Source: a virus
Reading direction: 5' to 3' (one strand)
IMG/VR virus record: IMGVR_UViG_3300003332_000039
Span: 1-48,458 of that record
Length of the DNA: 48,458 nt
Position numbers and translations under genes: made by a program. Positions 6,357-13,210 of the stretch are shown here, one piece after another. The notes beneath the pieces were generated by a model, which worked only from the letters and a program-made list of their open reading frames with translations, did no database searches and was not told the origin of the DNA. How positions within the stretch are numbered: position 1 is the stretch's first letter; each line of letters opens with the position of its first letter.

Positions 6357-6560
6357 TTAAATCTCCGCTTCAAGTATTCCAACCTCAATTGCTGTTTCAA
6401 CTGAAATCATTTCAACCTCACCACAATTCGGGCAAACTTCAACTTCGCCTTCTTCTAAATGAGTGTAAACAAATTTTCCACAACTTGGACAGAAACAATT
6501 ATCTTGCCAATATTGCTTATCTAATTGAACTATCGGTGTATAATTTACATTTAAGAGCAT
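6357..6560 (-). CDS. Zinc-ribbon protein
   Basis: Sixty-seven residues with a classic zinc ribbon: C-P-S-C-G-K near residue 24 and C-P-N-C-G-E near residue 43, followed by an acidic/hydrophobic C-terminal helix. Probably a small nucleic-acid or protein adaptor. The last protein gene before the tRNA on this strand, so the tRNA probably lies on the same transcript. Confidence 0.75.
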   Translation of the reverse strand: MLLNVNYTPIVQLDKQYWQDNCFCPSCGKFVYTHLEEGEVEVCPNCGEVEMISVETAIEVGILEAEI

Positions 6561-6904
6561 TACTTAACCTTCCAAGCTTTGGTTATTTTAACAATTTCTC
6601 TTGCTGCTTTTACTCTATTATTTATAGAAGATAAACCATCACTCCATATAGCATACGGATTACTTTTAGATTTACTATAACATTGCTTTCCAGCTTCTTT
6701 TAAAGGGCAACCTACACAATTAAGTTTCCAAGGTAAAAACCTATTATTAGTATTATTAAATAATTCACAAAGAGGACATTTATACTTTAAATCTTTTATT
6801 TTAACCCAAGTTTTAAGATTTAATTCACTCTTAATTACTAATTTTCTATTCCCAATTTCTTCCCAAACTTCTATAGTTAAATCTTTTGACTCCTGTTTAG
6901 TCAT
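6560..6904 (-). CDS. Small cysteine-rich phage protein
   Basis: About 115 residues from the ATG at 6904, which has an AAGGAA site. A much longer upstream extension would lie inside the neighbouring gene in another frame and is rejected. The centre has C-P-L-C, then C-V-G-C-P-L and a further C, a metal-binding pattern found in a family of phage hypotheticals (CPLC...CxxCPL...C). Function unknown. Confidence 0.7.
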   Translation of the reverse strand: MTKQESKDLTIEVWEEIGNRKLVIKSELNLKTWVKIKDLKYKCPLCELFNNTNNRFLPWKLNCVGCPLKEAGKQCYSKSKSNPYAIWSDGLSSINNRVKAAREIVKITKAWKVK

Positions 6905-6908
6905 TACT

Positions 6909-7277
6909 TTATTCCTTTTCTTTAAGTTTAATTTCCTTTCCTTTTGAGATGTCCCAAATTGCAAGTTCACCTTTCTCCTTTGCAACTTCAAGAGCTCTGT
7001 TGAATTTATAATAAACTTTAACTTCATCAATGTAAAGAATATCTGGTTTATCTTTAACTTCAAGTTTCCAACTCCCAAATAACCTATTAGAAGAGAGTTC
7101 AATTTTATATTGAATTGCCTTTACTCCCTCATATTCTGGAAATGGTCCGGTGTAAATGTTCCTTACTCCTACTAAGTAACCACTTTTAGGTAAGAATCCT
7201 TTCTTAGGTATTGTTCCACCTCCTTCCATGTATGCTAAGTTAATTAACCTTCCTGCAATATTTAAGTTTTCCTTCAT
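6909..7277 (-). CDS. Hypothetical protein
   Basis: A 122-residue protein. The N-terminus is K-E-N-L-N-I-A-G-R-L-I-N-L-A-Y-M-E-G-G-G-T, then S-G-Y-L-V-G-V and V-K-A-I-Q-Y-K-I-E-L, mostly strands, with a lysine-rich C-terminus. An AAAGGAGC site precedes the ATG at 7277. No family recognised. Confidence 0.65.
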   Translation of the reverse strand: MKENLNIAGRLINLAYMEGGGTIPKKGFLPKSGYLVGVRNIYTGPFPEYEGVKAIQYKIELSSNRLFGSWKLEVKDKPDILYIDEVKVYYKFNRALEVAKEKGELAIWDISKGKEIKLKEKE

Positions 7278-7296
7278 TCTAAAGCTCCTTTTGATT

Positions 7297-7542
7297 TTAA
7301 TTTCTTAAATTATCTTCTAGCTCAAAATCACATTCTATAGAATCATTTAATATGGTAACAAATTCATACTTATGTTTAAGTATTTGTTTCATTAAAAATA
7401 ATGTGTGCTTAGGACTAAATGATCCGTCATTTGTAAGTTTATCTATTAAATGTCCTAAGTTATTTTGTATTTCATTCTCTATTTGTTTTAAATTATCATA
7501 TGTTTTACCTTGAAAATTAAATATTTCTTTTCTTATTATCAT
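7297..7542 (-). CDS. Hypothetical protein
   Basis: Eighty-one residues starting M-I-I-R-K-E-I, mainly helical and acidic at the end. Its upstream junction resembles that of the gene at 8402-8731 (both read about AAAACTATG(A/G)TAATAA), suggesting shared cassette ancestry. No family recognised. Confidence 0.65.
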   Translation of the reverse strand: MIIRKEIFNFQGKTYDNLKQIENEIQNNLGHLIDKLTNDGSFSPKHTLFLMKQILKHKYEFVTILNDSIECDFELEDNLRN

Positions 7543-7596
7543 AGTTTTTCCTTATTTCTTACTTTCATTTGATTCTCCTTTAAGTTTTAATTTAAT

Positions 7597-7932
7597 TTAA
7601 TTTAAGTAACTTTCCAAACTTAGCATTCCAAGTTTCTTTTCCTTTTTAAAGAGAACTTGATTCTTACCTAACTTAAAACTCTCACTTGAGTACATTACTA
7701 ACTTATATCCCTTTGAGGCTAAATTTTCCATTTGCTCTAAGGGGAACCAATGATCAAGGTCTTTTAAGTTTTTAACTCCTAGATACTCTTTCTTTTTGAA
7801 AGAGTTAAATTCCGTATTAGTTGTCGGGTAAAGGGTTGGATCATAATAATCAGTTCCTTTAATATTATATTTGATATGCTCATTTATAAAAGGTCCAATT
7901 CCGTTAGAACTTTCTAATCTTAGGATTAACAT
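7597..7932 (-). CDS. Conserved phage hypothetical protein
   Basis: A 111-residue protein starting M-L-I-L-R-L-E-S-S-N-G-I-G-P-F, with a later L-K-D-L-D-H-W-F-P-L-E-Q and L-A-S-K-G-Y-K-L. I recognise this arrangement (R-L/I-E..G-x-G-P-F, then L..W-F...L..x-G) from small phage proteins of unknown function. Ends in a basic, hydrophobic tail. It overlaps the upstream gene by 29 bases. Confidence 0.7.
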   Translation of the reverse strand: MLILRLESSNGIGPFINEHIKYNIKGTDYYDPTLYPTTNTEFNSFKKKEYLGVKNLKDLDHWFPLEQMENLASKGYKLVMYSSESFKLGKNQVLFKKEKKLGMLSLESYLN

Positions 7933-8251
7933 CCTTAACCTCCGATATAATAAAGTTTATAAAGTCCCAATTAACTCCGTTATTTGCATCAAATCTCTTT
8001 TCCATTACATCAAAAACTTCCTCGATCTCTTTAGGAGTTAATATACCATAACCATGATCAAATGCACAAGATTGAATATCCTCTGAATCATACCCATGAA
8101 AGCTTCTTTCTTTTATTTCATAACTTAAATTACTCTTATTAAAGGAATGTTTAAACTTTTCAGGAGGAAAATCTTCTCTAAAATACTCAATTATAGCTTT
8201 AACCGTTTCTTCTGTTGAATCAACTTCGATTATTATTTTAAATTTATCCAT
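7904..8251 (-). CDS. Hypothetical protein
   Basis: A 115-residue acidic protein (I-I-I-E-V-D-S-T-E-E-T-V-K-A-I-I-E-Y-F), with a long helical C-terminal half. No family recognised. Its ribosome site lies inside the end of the upstream 53-residue gene. Confidence 0.65.
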   Translation of the reverse strand: MDKFKIIIEVDSTEETVKAIIEYFREDFPPEKFKHSFNKSNLSYEIKERSFHGYDSEDIQSCAFDHGYGILTPKEIEEVFDVMEKRFDANNGVNWDFINFIISEVKDVNPKIRKF

Positions 8252-8405
8252 TTTTAACCCCCTGCAAACTTAAATGATATGTAAAATAAATATATGTTCC
8301 ATTTTGATGTATTATTTTGGTAACTTTTTTGCAACTTAAACCATTTAAGACACAAAAGTATTCATAAGTAATTTGATTACTTACAATTTTATCTCGCCAG
8401 TTCAT
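8244..8405 (-). CDS. Small hypothetical protein
   Basis: Fifty-three residues (starts M-N-W-R-D-K-I-V-S-N-Q-I-T-Y-E-Y). The ATG at 8405 overlaps the stop of the upstream gene (ATGA), and the end overlaps the next start by 8 bases, so it fills the gap exactly as a coupled gene would. Tyrosine-rich, probably a small beta sheet. Function unknown. Confidence 0.6.
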   Translation of the reverse strand: MNWRDKIVSNQITYEYFCVLNGLSCKKVTKIIHQNGTYIYFTYHLSLQGVKNG

Positions 8406-8731
8406 TTTTTAATCTCATTTAATCTTTTAATGATGTAAATTACCACATCTGGGTAATCTAAACTTATAAATTCCGGTATATCTTTATTTAATACAACAAA
8501 GAAAGGAAATTCTTTAAATAATTTATACTCTTCTATTATCCATCCTTTAAATGGAAGTATTGCTTTAAGTAAGTTTATTTCTAATTCTAATTGTGAATAA
8601 GATTCTTCAATTACCTTTCCATCCTTAATCAATCTAAAACAACTTCTTCTTTCTATAGGAATTTCGAAACCTTTAATTTTAAAAGTTTCAATTTGTACCT
8701 TTAAATTACTTATTTCTTTTTTTATTACCAT
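8402..8731 (-). CDS. Hypothetical protein
   Basis: A 109-residue basic protein starting M-V-I-K-K-E-I, with Y-S-Q-L-E-L-E-I-N-L-L-K-A-I-L in the middle and a C-terminal helix. The junction before it is like that of 7297-7542. No family recognised. Confidence 0.65.
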   Translation of the reverse strand: MVIKKEISNLKVQIETFKIKGFEIPIERRSCFRLIKDGKVIEESYSQLELEINLLKAILPFKGWIIEEYKLFKEFPFFVVLNKDIPEFISLDYPDVVIYIIKRLNEIKK

Positions 8732-8741
8732 AGTTTTCTCT

Positions 8742-8957
8742 TTATTCGTTTAATTCAATAAATTCATTTGCCTTTTCAGTTAGTTCCCCATTAGCTTTAA
8801 TGAATCCATCTTCAATTAAAGCACTAGCTGCTCTTCCATAATGTCCTTGCAAACCCCAAACTAATTTAGTTTTAATAAACTCACTAAACATTTCAAGTGT
8901 TTGAATGTCGGTTAACTCCCCATTTTCGTAATTTATTATATAATCTACATCATCCAT
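8742..8957 (-). CDS. Conserved phage protein with LQGHYGR motif
   Basis: Seventy-one residues. D-Y-I-I-N-Y-E-N-G-E-L-T near the N-terminus, then M-F-S-E-F-I-K-T and W-G-L-Q-G-H-Y-G-R-A-A-S-A-L-I. This is a well-populated phage family (DUF7417-like, as I recall it) of unknown function. Fully helical and acidic. The ATG is preceded by an AGGTT-type site. Confidence 0.75.
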   Translation of the reverse strand: MDDVDYIINYENGELTDIQTLEMFSEFIKTKLVWGLQGHYGRAASALIEDGFIKANGELTEKANEFIELNE

Positions 8958-9012
8958 AAACCTTAACCTCCCTTTAAATTATATTTTAATATTTTAAACA
9001 TTTTTATTCACC

Positions 9013-9243
9013 TTAAATCTCTTCAAAATGAGTGTAAGTTACAACCTTTACAGGTCTTGCTATGTTATATTTCATTGTTTGAAAGTTTATAGGTGCTCTA
9101 TATCCTTCGATAATAGATCCAGATAGAAAATATTCTCCTTTTAAAGGTTCTCTAAATTCACCAGTTGAAGCACAAGTTTTTGTAATTATCTTACCATTTT
9201 TTATTAAAGGTTTCTTTAAAGGAAATAACATGTTACTTTTCAT
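9013..9243 (-). CDS. Hypothetical protein
   Basis: About 76 residues from the ATG at 9243, which follows GGAGG; the longer in-frame TTG start overlaps that site and is rejected. Basic, with strands (Y-F-L-S-G-S-I-I-E-G-Y, P-V-K-V-V-T-Y-T-H-F). No family recognised. Confidence 0.65.
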   Translation of the reverse strand: MKSNMLFPLKKPLIKNGKIITKTCASTGEFREPLKGEYFLSGSIIEGYRAPINFQTMKYNIARPVKVVTYTHFEEI

Positions 9244-9257
9244 TTTAACCTCCAAAT

Positions 9258-9344
9258 CTAATATAAAAACATAATAATTAAAAAAATAATCATCATAAAA
9301 CCTAAAATTAACCCTTTAATAAGCTCTTTTAGGAAGTTATTCAT
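9258..9344 (-). CDS. 28-residue membrane peptide
   Basis: Starts at 9344, overlapping the upstream gene by 8 bases with GAGG at good spacing. A short amphipathic N-terminus (MNNFLKELIKG) is followed by an uninterrupted hydrophobic segment (LILGFMMIIFLIIMFLY). A single membrane span is almost certain if it is made. Function unknown. Confidence 0.5.
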   Translation of the reverse strand: MNNFLKELIKGLILGFMMIIFLIIMFLY

Positions 9345-9537
9345 TATTAACCTCTTTAAAAGTTTTTTCAATTTCTTTCGCTAACTTGTAATTATTACTA
9401 TCTTTGAATGCAAATGAAGGTGTGTCATTTAAAGCTTCTAAACATTTTTCTAAAAGATTTCTGTATTTATTTCCTCTTCTAACTTCACCTTGAACTTGAG
9501 TTAAATCAATTTCAACTTTCATCCTTAAATACCCCAT
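9337..9537 (-). CDS. Small helical protein
   Basis: Up to 66 residues. Contains D-L-T-Q-V-Q-G-E-V-R-R-G and N-L-L-E-K-C-L-E-A-L-N. The start is uncertain: the ATG at 9537 has no clear ribosome site, and an internal ATG at 9522 gives 61 residues. It overlaps a small membrane gene at each end. Function unknown. Confidence 0.6.
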   Translation of the reverse strand: MGYLRMKVEIDLTQVQGEVRRGNKYRNLLEKCLEALNDTPSFAFKDSNNYKLAKEIEKTFKEVNNE

Positions 9538-9595
9538 TAAATATTAAAATTGTACCTAAAACAATAAACGTAATTAGAACTAAGTCAAATATCAT
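9512..9595 (-). CDS. 27-residue membrane peptide
   Basis: ATG at 9595 is preceded by GGGAGG at ideal spacing. Sequence is M-I-F-D followed by one hydrophobic span (LVLITFIVLGTILIFNGVF) and a charged end. It is the second tiny membrane protein within 350 bp. From 9596 to 9683 I see no gene. Confidence 0.5.
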   Translation of the reverse strand: MIFDLVLITFIVLGTILIFNGVFKDES

Positions 9596-9683
9596 TCTGC
9601 CTCCCTTAAAATTTAAGTATTTAATAAATACCATCAAATCTTGATAGTATCTATAAGCACTTAACTTGCTTTAACCCTTTTCT

Positions 9684-9866
9684 TTATATTATTTCAGTGA
9701 AGTTTTGAATATTTTCATCCAAGCTTAAATCTTCATCTATTAAATATTCATCTATATGATAATTACCTGCATTTGTACATCCATTTGAGTATAGATAATT
9801 TTCATCCTTTGTTAAATAAATATAGTCATCATTTATTTCTATTATTCCTAAATATTCTTCTTTCAT
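9684..9866 (-). CDS. Small acidic protein
   Basis: Sixty residues from the ATG at 9866 (AAGGGG site); a TTG two codons upstream is less likely. Very acidic (D-E-Y-L-I-D-E-D-L-S-L-D-E-N). An acidic small early protein could be a DNA mimic or inhibitor, but nothing proves it. Confidence 0.6.
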   Translation of the reverse strand: MKEEYLGIIEINDDYIYLTKDENYLYSNGCTNAGNYHIDEYLIDEDLSLDENIQNFTEII

Positions 9867-9868
9867 TT

Positions 9869-10066
9869 TCAACCCCTTTGTAATGTTATTTTTCTTACTA
9901 AATTTATATTGTTATCATATAATTTTAATAACTTATGATTACTCATCCATTTTTTGCAATCTGAAAAACTTCCATAAAATTTAGGACTAAAACAGTCTGT
10001 AGAATAATTACCTTTTTTAGTTAAATCTATCCTCCAATATATTCTATTTTTTCCCATTTTTACCAT
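9869..10066 (-). CDS. Small basic protein
   Basis: Sixty-five residues (MVKMGKNRIYWRIDLTKKG...), basic, with C-F-S-P and C-K-K-W motifs. A GGGGG-type ribosome site precedes the ATG at 10066. It resembles the product of 10813-11007 in overall style (Y/W-R-x-D-L/Q-T near the N-terminus). No family recognised. Confidence 0.6.
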   Translation of the reverse strand: MVKMGKNRIYWRIDLTKKGNYSTDCFSPKFYGSFSDCKKWMSNHKLLKLYDNNINLVRKITLQRG

Positions 10067-10076
10067 ATCAACCCCC

Positions 10077-10376
10077 TTAATAATTTTGAATAATAAACCT
10101 ATTAGTACCAGGAATAAAAATAACAGTAGGATTATCCTGTAAATCTTCTATAGATTCTACATCATTACAGTTCTCTTGAAATTCTTTGAAGTTTTTATAT
10201 TCAGTAAAATTTCCATATATATCTATAACATCTAATTCAATTTCCTTATTACTGCCCTTTTCATACTCTTCTATCCAATTAAACAAAGCTTCATAACCTT
10301 CATAACTAAAACAATCGTAGTTACTTATTTTCTGAAAAGCACACCTAAATTGATCTAAGTTAATTGTTTGTTTCAT
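10077..10376 (-). CDS. Hypothetical protein, first gene of its transcript
   Basis: About 99 residues from the ATG at 10376, chosen because AAAGGGG lies just upstream; a longer start at 10409 has no such site. Aromatic and acidic (F-S-Y-E-G-Y-E-A-L-F-N-W-I-E-E-Y). First gene after a 360-bp control region and terminator, so probably the first gene of the main leftward transcript. No family recognised. Confidence 0.65.
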   Translation of the reverse strand: MKQTINLDQFRCAFQKISNYDCFSYEGYEALFNWIEEYEKGSNKEIELDVIDIYGNFTEYKNFKEFQENCNDVESIEDLQDNPTVIFIPGTNRFIIQNY

Positions 10377-10409
10377 AAAAACCCCTTTCCATACTAAATT
10401 TTTATTCAC

Positions 10410-10770
10410 TTTTAGTTACATACTATATTATATAATAATTACTTATTCAATTAACTTACAACTGTTATATTATACCTTTACAAGCTCAATATGCTATAGT
10501 GATATAGTTTGATCATTTGATGCTTATTAAGCTTGTAAAGGTGTGGTGTGGTATATTTGCATACAAGGGTTGATTGGTTATTTGTCACATTGCTCATTTA
10601 CCAGCTTGCTACAGCACTCATGAGTATAACTATGTGAATTGTATCACTGACTTAATTTTAAGCTTGTCAGAGGCTTATTTTAAAGCTTTATATAAATATA
10701 TTGTAATAAATAATCCATAATGTTATTTAAGTTTATTTAATCCAATATGTCTATATTAAGATTAGGGCAT
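10410..10770. other. Noncoding control region between leftward transcripts
   Basis: No gene over about 360 bp. It holds two minus-strand TATAAT hexamers (10427-10432 and 10469-10474), a 13-bp inverted repeat, and AT-rich sequence. It lies between a minus-strand terminator and the next leftward gene, so it must carry that gene's promoter. No convincing -35 box is visible for either hexamer. Confidence 0.55.
10474..10542. repeat. 13-bp perfect inverted repeat, 43-base spacer
   Basis: ACCTTTACAAGCT at 10474-10486 and AGCTTGTAAAGGT at 10530-10542. The left arm overlaps a minus-strand TATAAT. Could be a looped operator pair or a replication element. Confidence 0.5.
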
Positions 10771-10798
10771 AAAAAAAGCTAAACAATTAAGTTTAGCT
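10771..10798 (-). terminator. Intrinsic terminator after the 10813 gene
   Basis: On the minus strand AGCTAAAC, a 6-base loop and GTTTAGCT form an 8-bp stem followed by seven T. Fifteen bases after the 10813-11007 stop. Confidence 0.85.
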
Positions 10799-10812
10799 AA
10801 TTTTATTTATAA

Positions 10813-11007
10813 TCAAACTTTAATAAGTGAGCCTGAATATTCCCATAAAGTGATTGTATACTCATAACCTTTATCTGAAGGGTATATAATTTCTAGGTCA
10901 TTCATAATGTTTTTAAGCTCATTTACAGTATTAAGATTATATGTTTGATCAATCCTAAAAAAAAACTTACCATTTTTAGAAACATTTAATCTATAAAAAC
11001 TTACCAT
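10813..11007 (-). CDS. Small hypothetical protein
   Basis: Sixty-four residues (M-V-S-F-Y-R-L-N-V-S-K-N-G-K-F-F-F-R-I-D-Q-T-Y). AAAGGAGC precedes the ATG at 11007. Alternating strands then a helix, a small alpha/beta fold. Last gene of a short leftward transcript ended by the terminator at 10771-10798. No family recognised. Confidence 0.65.
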   Translation of the reverse strand: MVSFYRLNVSKNGKFFFRIDQTYNLNTVNELKNIMNDLEIIYPSDKGYEYTITLWEYSGSLIKV

Positions 11008-11019
11008 TTTAAGCTCCTT

Positions 11020-11361
11020 TTAACCTAAGGTTTTATTGTTGTTTTTGATGTAAGATTGATATTGCTTAAACATTAAGCTATATTTTTTTTGATTACTCAT
11101 GAAAATGGGTATTATTTGATTCCTTTCCCGTTTACTTAACATCCAAAGGGGCTTAATTGCATAGCTTAAAATGTAGTAGTTTAAAACTTCATTATCTAGT
11201 TTAATCCCTTTGATAAATATATATTTTAGAAAGCCAGTTATCAAAACAGGACTAATTTCAGGGAAGTCTATCAAGTTCGGTGCTTGAACACCTTTCTTAA
11301 ACTTAAAGCCGTTTGCTATACCGTTGTATCCTGATCCGTATTGTACTTTGATCATTTGCAT
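11020..11361 (-). CDS. Hypothetical protein
   Basis: A 113-residue basic protein. The N-terminus is glycine-rich (Y-G-S-G-Y-N-G-I-A-N-G-F), the centre hydrophobic (L-I-T-G-F-L-K-Y-I-F-I) but not a clear membrane span, and the C-terminus lysine-rich. An AAGGAT site precedes the ATG at 11361, behind a 17-bp palindrome. It could be a DNA-binding early protein; no motif confirms that. Confidence 0.6.
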   Translation of the reverse strand: MQMIKVQYGSGYNGIANGFKFKKGVQAPNLIDFPEISPVLITGFLKYIFIKGIKLDNEVLNYYILSYAIKPLWMLSKRERNQIIPIFMSNQKKYSLMFKQYQSYIKNNNKTLG

Positions 11362-11386
11362 ATTTTATTATCCTTTAAAGTTTATT

Positions 11387-11403
11387 TAAGTATTAAATAC
11401 TTA
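11387..11403. promoter_or_regulatory. 17-bp perfect palindrome (operator-like)
   Basis: TAAGTATT, A, AATACTTA. It lies between the terminator at 11405-11435 and the ribosome site of the 11020-11361 gene, where an operator would act on that gene's promoter. Confidence 0.5.
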
Positions 11404-11404
11404 T

Positions 11405-11435
11405 TAAAAACTGTCCTATAATAGTATAGGACAGT
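11405..11435 (-). terminator. Strong intrinsic terminator after the 11455 gene
   Basis: ACTGTCCTATA (11410-11420) and TATAGGACAGT (11425-11435) form a perfect 11-bp stem with a 4-base loop. On the minus strand it is followed directly by TTTTT. It makes the 11455-11724 gene a single-gene transcript. Confidence 0.85.
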
Positions 11436-11454
11436 GAAATAAATATTTAAACTT

Positions 11455-11724
11455 TTAGTTTTCTATTTTTGGTATTTCAGCATAAACTGAAAGATTGTAA
11501 AATATTGAAGTTTCGGGGATTGTTTCCAGTCTTCCATCACTTCTTGTAAGTAGTAGACTCTTACCTGACTTACTTAACGGGTATTCTTCTCTTGCAAGAT
11601 CAACAACCATTACTAAACTGCCGGATGGTATTTCCATTGTTGTTTCTTCATTAACTAAGAATACCTCATGATTTTTTACTACTTCTTTTACTTCTTCTTC
11701 TACTTTCTTTGTAAAGTCTAACAT
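11455..11724 (-). CDS. First leftward early protein, unknown function
   Basis: An 89-residue acidic protein. An N-terminal helix (D-F-T-K-K-V-E-E-E-V-K-E-V-V-K-N-H) is followed by a strand-rich part with G-S-L-V-M-V-V-D-L and S-G-K-S-L-L-L-T-R-S-D-G-R-L-E-T-I-P, like a small SH3 or OB-type barrel. AAGGATAT precedes the ATG at 11724. It is the gene next to the divergent control region, with its own terminator, which suits an early regulator or host-takeover protein. The G-x-x-x-S-G-K-S stretch is not a convincing P-loop. Confidence 0.65.
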   Translation of the reverse strand: MLDFTKKVEEEVKEVVKNHEVFLVNEETTMEIPSGSLVMVVDLAREEYPLSKSGKSLLLTRSDGRLETIPETSIFYNLSVYAEIPKIEN

Positions 11725-11751
11725 TGTTTATATCCTTTATATGGTTAGTTA

Positions 11752-11771
11752 GGTTAATTGTACAATCAACC
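11752..11771. promoter_or_regulatory. 20-bp dyad before the first leftward gene (operator-like)
   Basis: GGTTAATTGTACAATCAACC, symmetric except for one base pair, with core ATTGTACAAT. It lies 28-47 bases upstream of the 11724 start codon. A minus-strand TTGACT (11810-11815) with TATTTA (11789-11794) at 15-bp spacing lies just beyond, so a repressor here would block that transcript. Confidence 0.55.
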
Positions 11772-11938
11772 TCTATTTTAGGTTCCTTTAAATAGATCAG
11801 TTTCTTAGTAGTCAATCGGTTTCTAATTCCTTACTACTTACTTATCAAGTTTATTTAAAAGAACCATTGCTTATTCGTGCTGGATAATTCCAGCAGAATG
11901 CAGCAATCTTAAAGCAAGGTTTATGCCAACTATGTTGT

Positions 11939-11955
11939 TCCACAGGATATGCACA
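11939..11955 (+). repeat. DnaA-box-like 17-bp repeat, copy 1
   Basis: TCCACAGGATATGCACA. Copy 2 at 12397-12413 is TCCACAGGTTTTGCACA (15 of 17 identical). The TCCACA part resembles the DnaA box TTATCCACA. Confidence 0.45.
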
Positions 11956-12080
11956 GAGTGCTAACTGGTTGTTAACAGAATTTAGTGGAGAGAATGGAGG
12001 TTTTGAGTTGATTAGAGTTATAAAATGTATATAAAATTATGCAACAGATTTTTTGCCGTAAGTCCTTACTGTACCTGTAT

Positions 12081-12132
<52 letters not shown>

Positions 12133-12396
12133 CTAGGGAGAATTTAGAAATTGAGTATTTTTAATTTATTTATTTATTCACTTATTCACGGATATGAGCG
12201 TATAACTTTTATAACGCCATAATCGGGGGTTAACTCTTTATGTTGTAAGGAGTTAGCTGTTATAAGATTTCTTATACATTCTTATAACTTTCTGCTGTAC
12301 TCGATTGTACGGGAGATAGTGGTTTAATTTAATTAAAGTGATAATTGTTACTATTTTAAGTTACGCACATATGTGCATTATTTAAACTTTTTTTCA

Positions 12397-12413
12397 TCCA
12401 CAGGTTTTGCACA
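12397..12413 (+). repeat. DnaA-box-like 17-bp repeat, copy 2
   Basis: TCCACAGGTTTTGCACA, preceded by TCA so that TCATCCACA differs from the DnaA box TTATCCACA by one base. TTACGCACA at 12361-12369 is another near match. Confidence 0.45.
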
Positions 12414-12751
12414 ATAGTAATCATTCTTAAGTTAGGTAAGCATTGTGTCAATTGTATCCTTATTGGTTGGTGAGGGTTATAAAAGTGTGTCATTAAGTTA
12501 CAAACTTCAACATATGAAACAGTTTAGTGTCAAAATGAATCGAACTCATATGCACTATTAGTGCACCTTGTTAGTAACCTTGTGAATGAATTGTTAATAA
12601 CTTTAAGGGGGTACCCCTTTGGGAAAACCCTACTTCGTCGTCGTCTAACCCCCTTCACAAAACCTAGCTCATTTTTTAATTTACTGGATAGGTTTAGTGA
12701 CCTAAAGCTACCCCCTACTCACTTAAAGCTCAACTTAAGTAACCCCCAAAC

Positions 12752-12781
12752 TTGACTAAGTAACTTAAGCTATGTTATCAT
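12752..12781 (+). promoter_or_regulatory. Late promoter, predicted to give a leaderless mRNA
   Basis: TTGACT (12752-12757), 18-bp spacer, TATCAT (12776-12781). The ATG of the first late gene starts seven bases after the -10 box, where transcription normally begins. That gene has no Shine-Dalgarno site. Confidence 0.6.
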
Positions 12782-12787
12782 GCACTT

Positions 12788-13210
12788 ATGAAGTTACCAA
12801 AGGAAGATAAGCAATTAGATGAATTAGTAATCTCAGAGGAGGATCAATTTGATGATGAGGATTTAAATATCCCAGCAAGCACTGAGGTTCTTAGCATGGA
12901 GGAGTTCTTTGGAACTACTGTAATAGAACCAGAGGATATTCAATTAAAAGTTCGTGAAATGTTGGTTCCTATGGCACTCAGCACTTACAAGCAACTTCTA
13001 AGTTCCGGAGATGTTAAGGTTAGAAAGAGTTCTGCTGATGCAATTATGGAAATTGCAGGTCTGAAAGGAAATACAAATTTTCAACCTAAATCAGGTGGAC
13101 TTGGAGGGGTAACCTTTAACCTCCTCGGGGAAGAACGAAAAAACCTAATGGGAGCTTTTGGTGAAATAATTAAAGGTGAATTAATTGAAGAAGTGGAGGT
13201 GGTTAAATGA
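12788..13210 (+). CDS. First late gene, possible small terminase subunit
   Basis: A 140-residue protein. The first 50 residues are very acidic; the centre is helical (V-R-E-M-L-V-P-M-A-L-S-T-Y-K-Q-L-L) and contains G-D-V-K-V-R-K-S-S-A-D-A-I-M-E-I-A-G, a helix pattern seen in phage packaging and regulatory proteins. Position as first gene of the packaging/head operon, three genes before the large terminase, suggests a small terminase or an accessory DNA-binding role. There is no clear HTH, so this is inference. No ribosome site; see the promoter. Confidence 0.6.
   Translation: MKLPKEDKQLDELVISEEDQFDDEDLNIPASTEVLSMEEFFGTTVIEPEDIQLKVREMLVPMALSTYKQLLSSGDVKVRKSSADAIMEIAGLKGNTNFQPKSGGLGGVTFNLLGEERKNLMGAFGEIIKGELIEEVEVVK

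Noticed and set aside
6905-7102. N-terminal extension of the 6560-6904 gene
   Set aside because: The extra 66 codons lie in the neighbouring gene in another frame; the ATG at 6904 has a proper ribosome site.
7539-7568. Nine-codon ORF (MKVRNKEKL) with AAGGAG and ATGA coupling
   Set aside because: Too short to support; the next gene has its own ribosome site, so coupling is not needed. Chance is likely in such purine-rich leaders.
11455-11724. P-loop ATPase in the first leftward protein
   Set aside because: S-G-K-S-L lacks the upstream glycine of a Walker A motif, and no Walker B follows.
12561-12755. Rightward 64-codon frame in the control region
   Set aside because: No ribosome site, contains the palindromes and C5 tracts, and ends inside the late promoter. 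Composition differs from the phage's genes.
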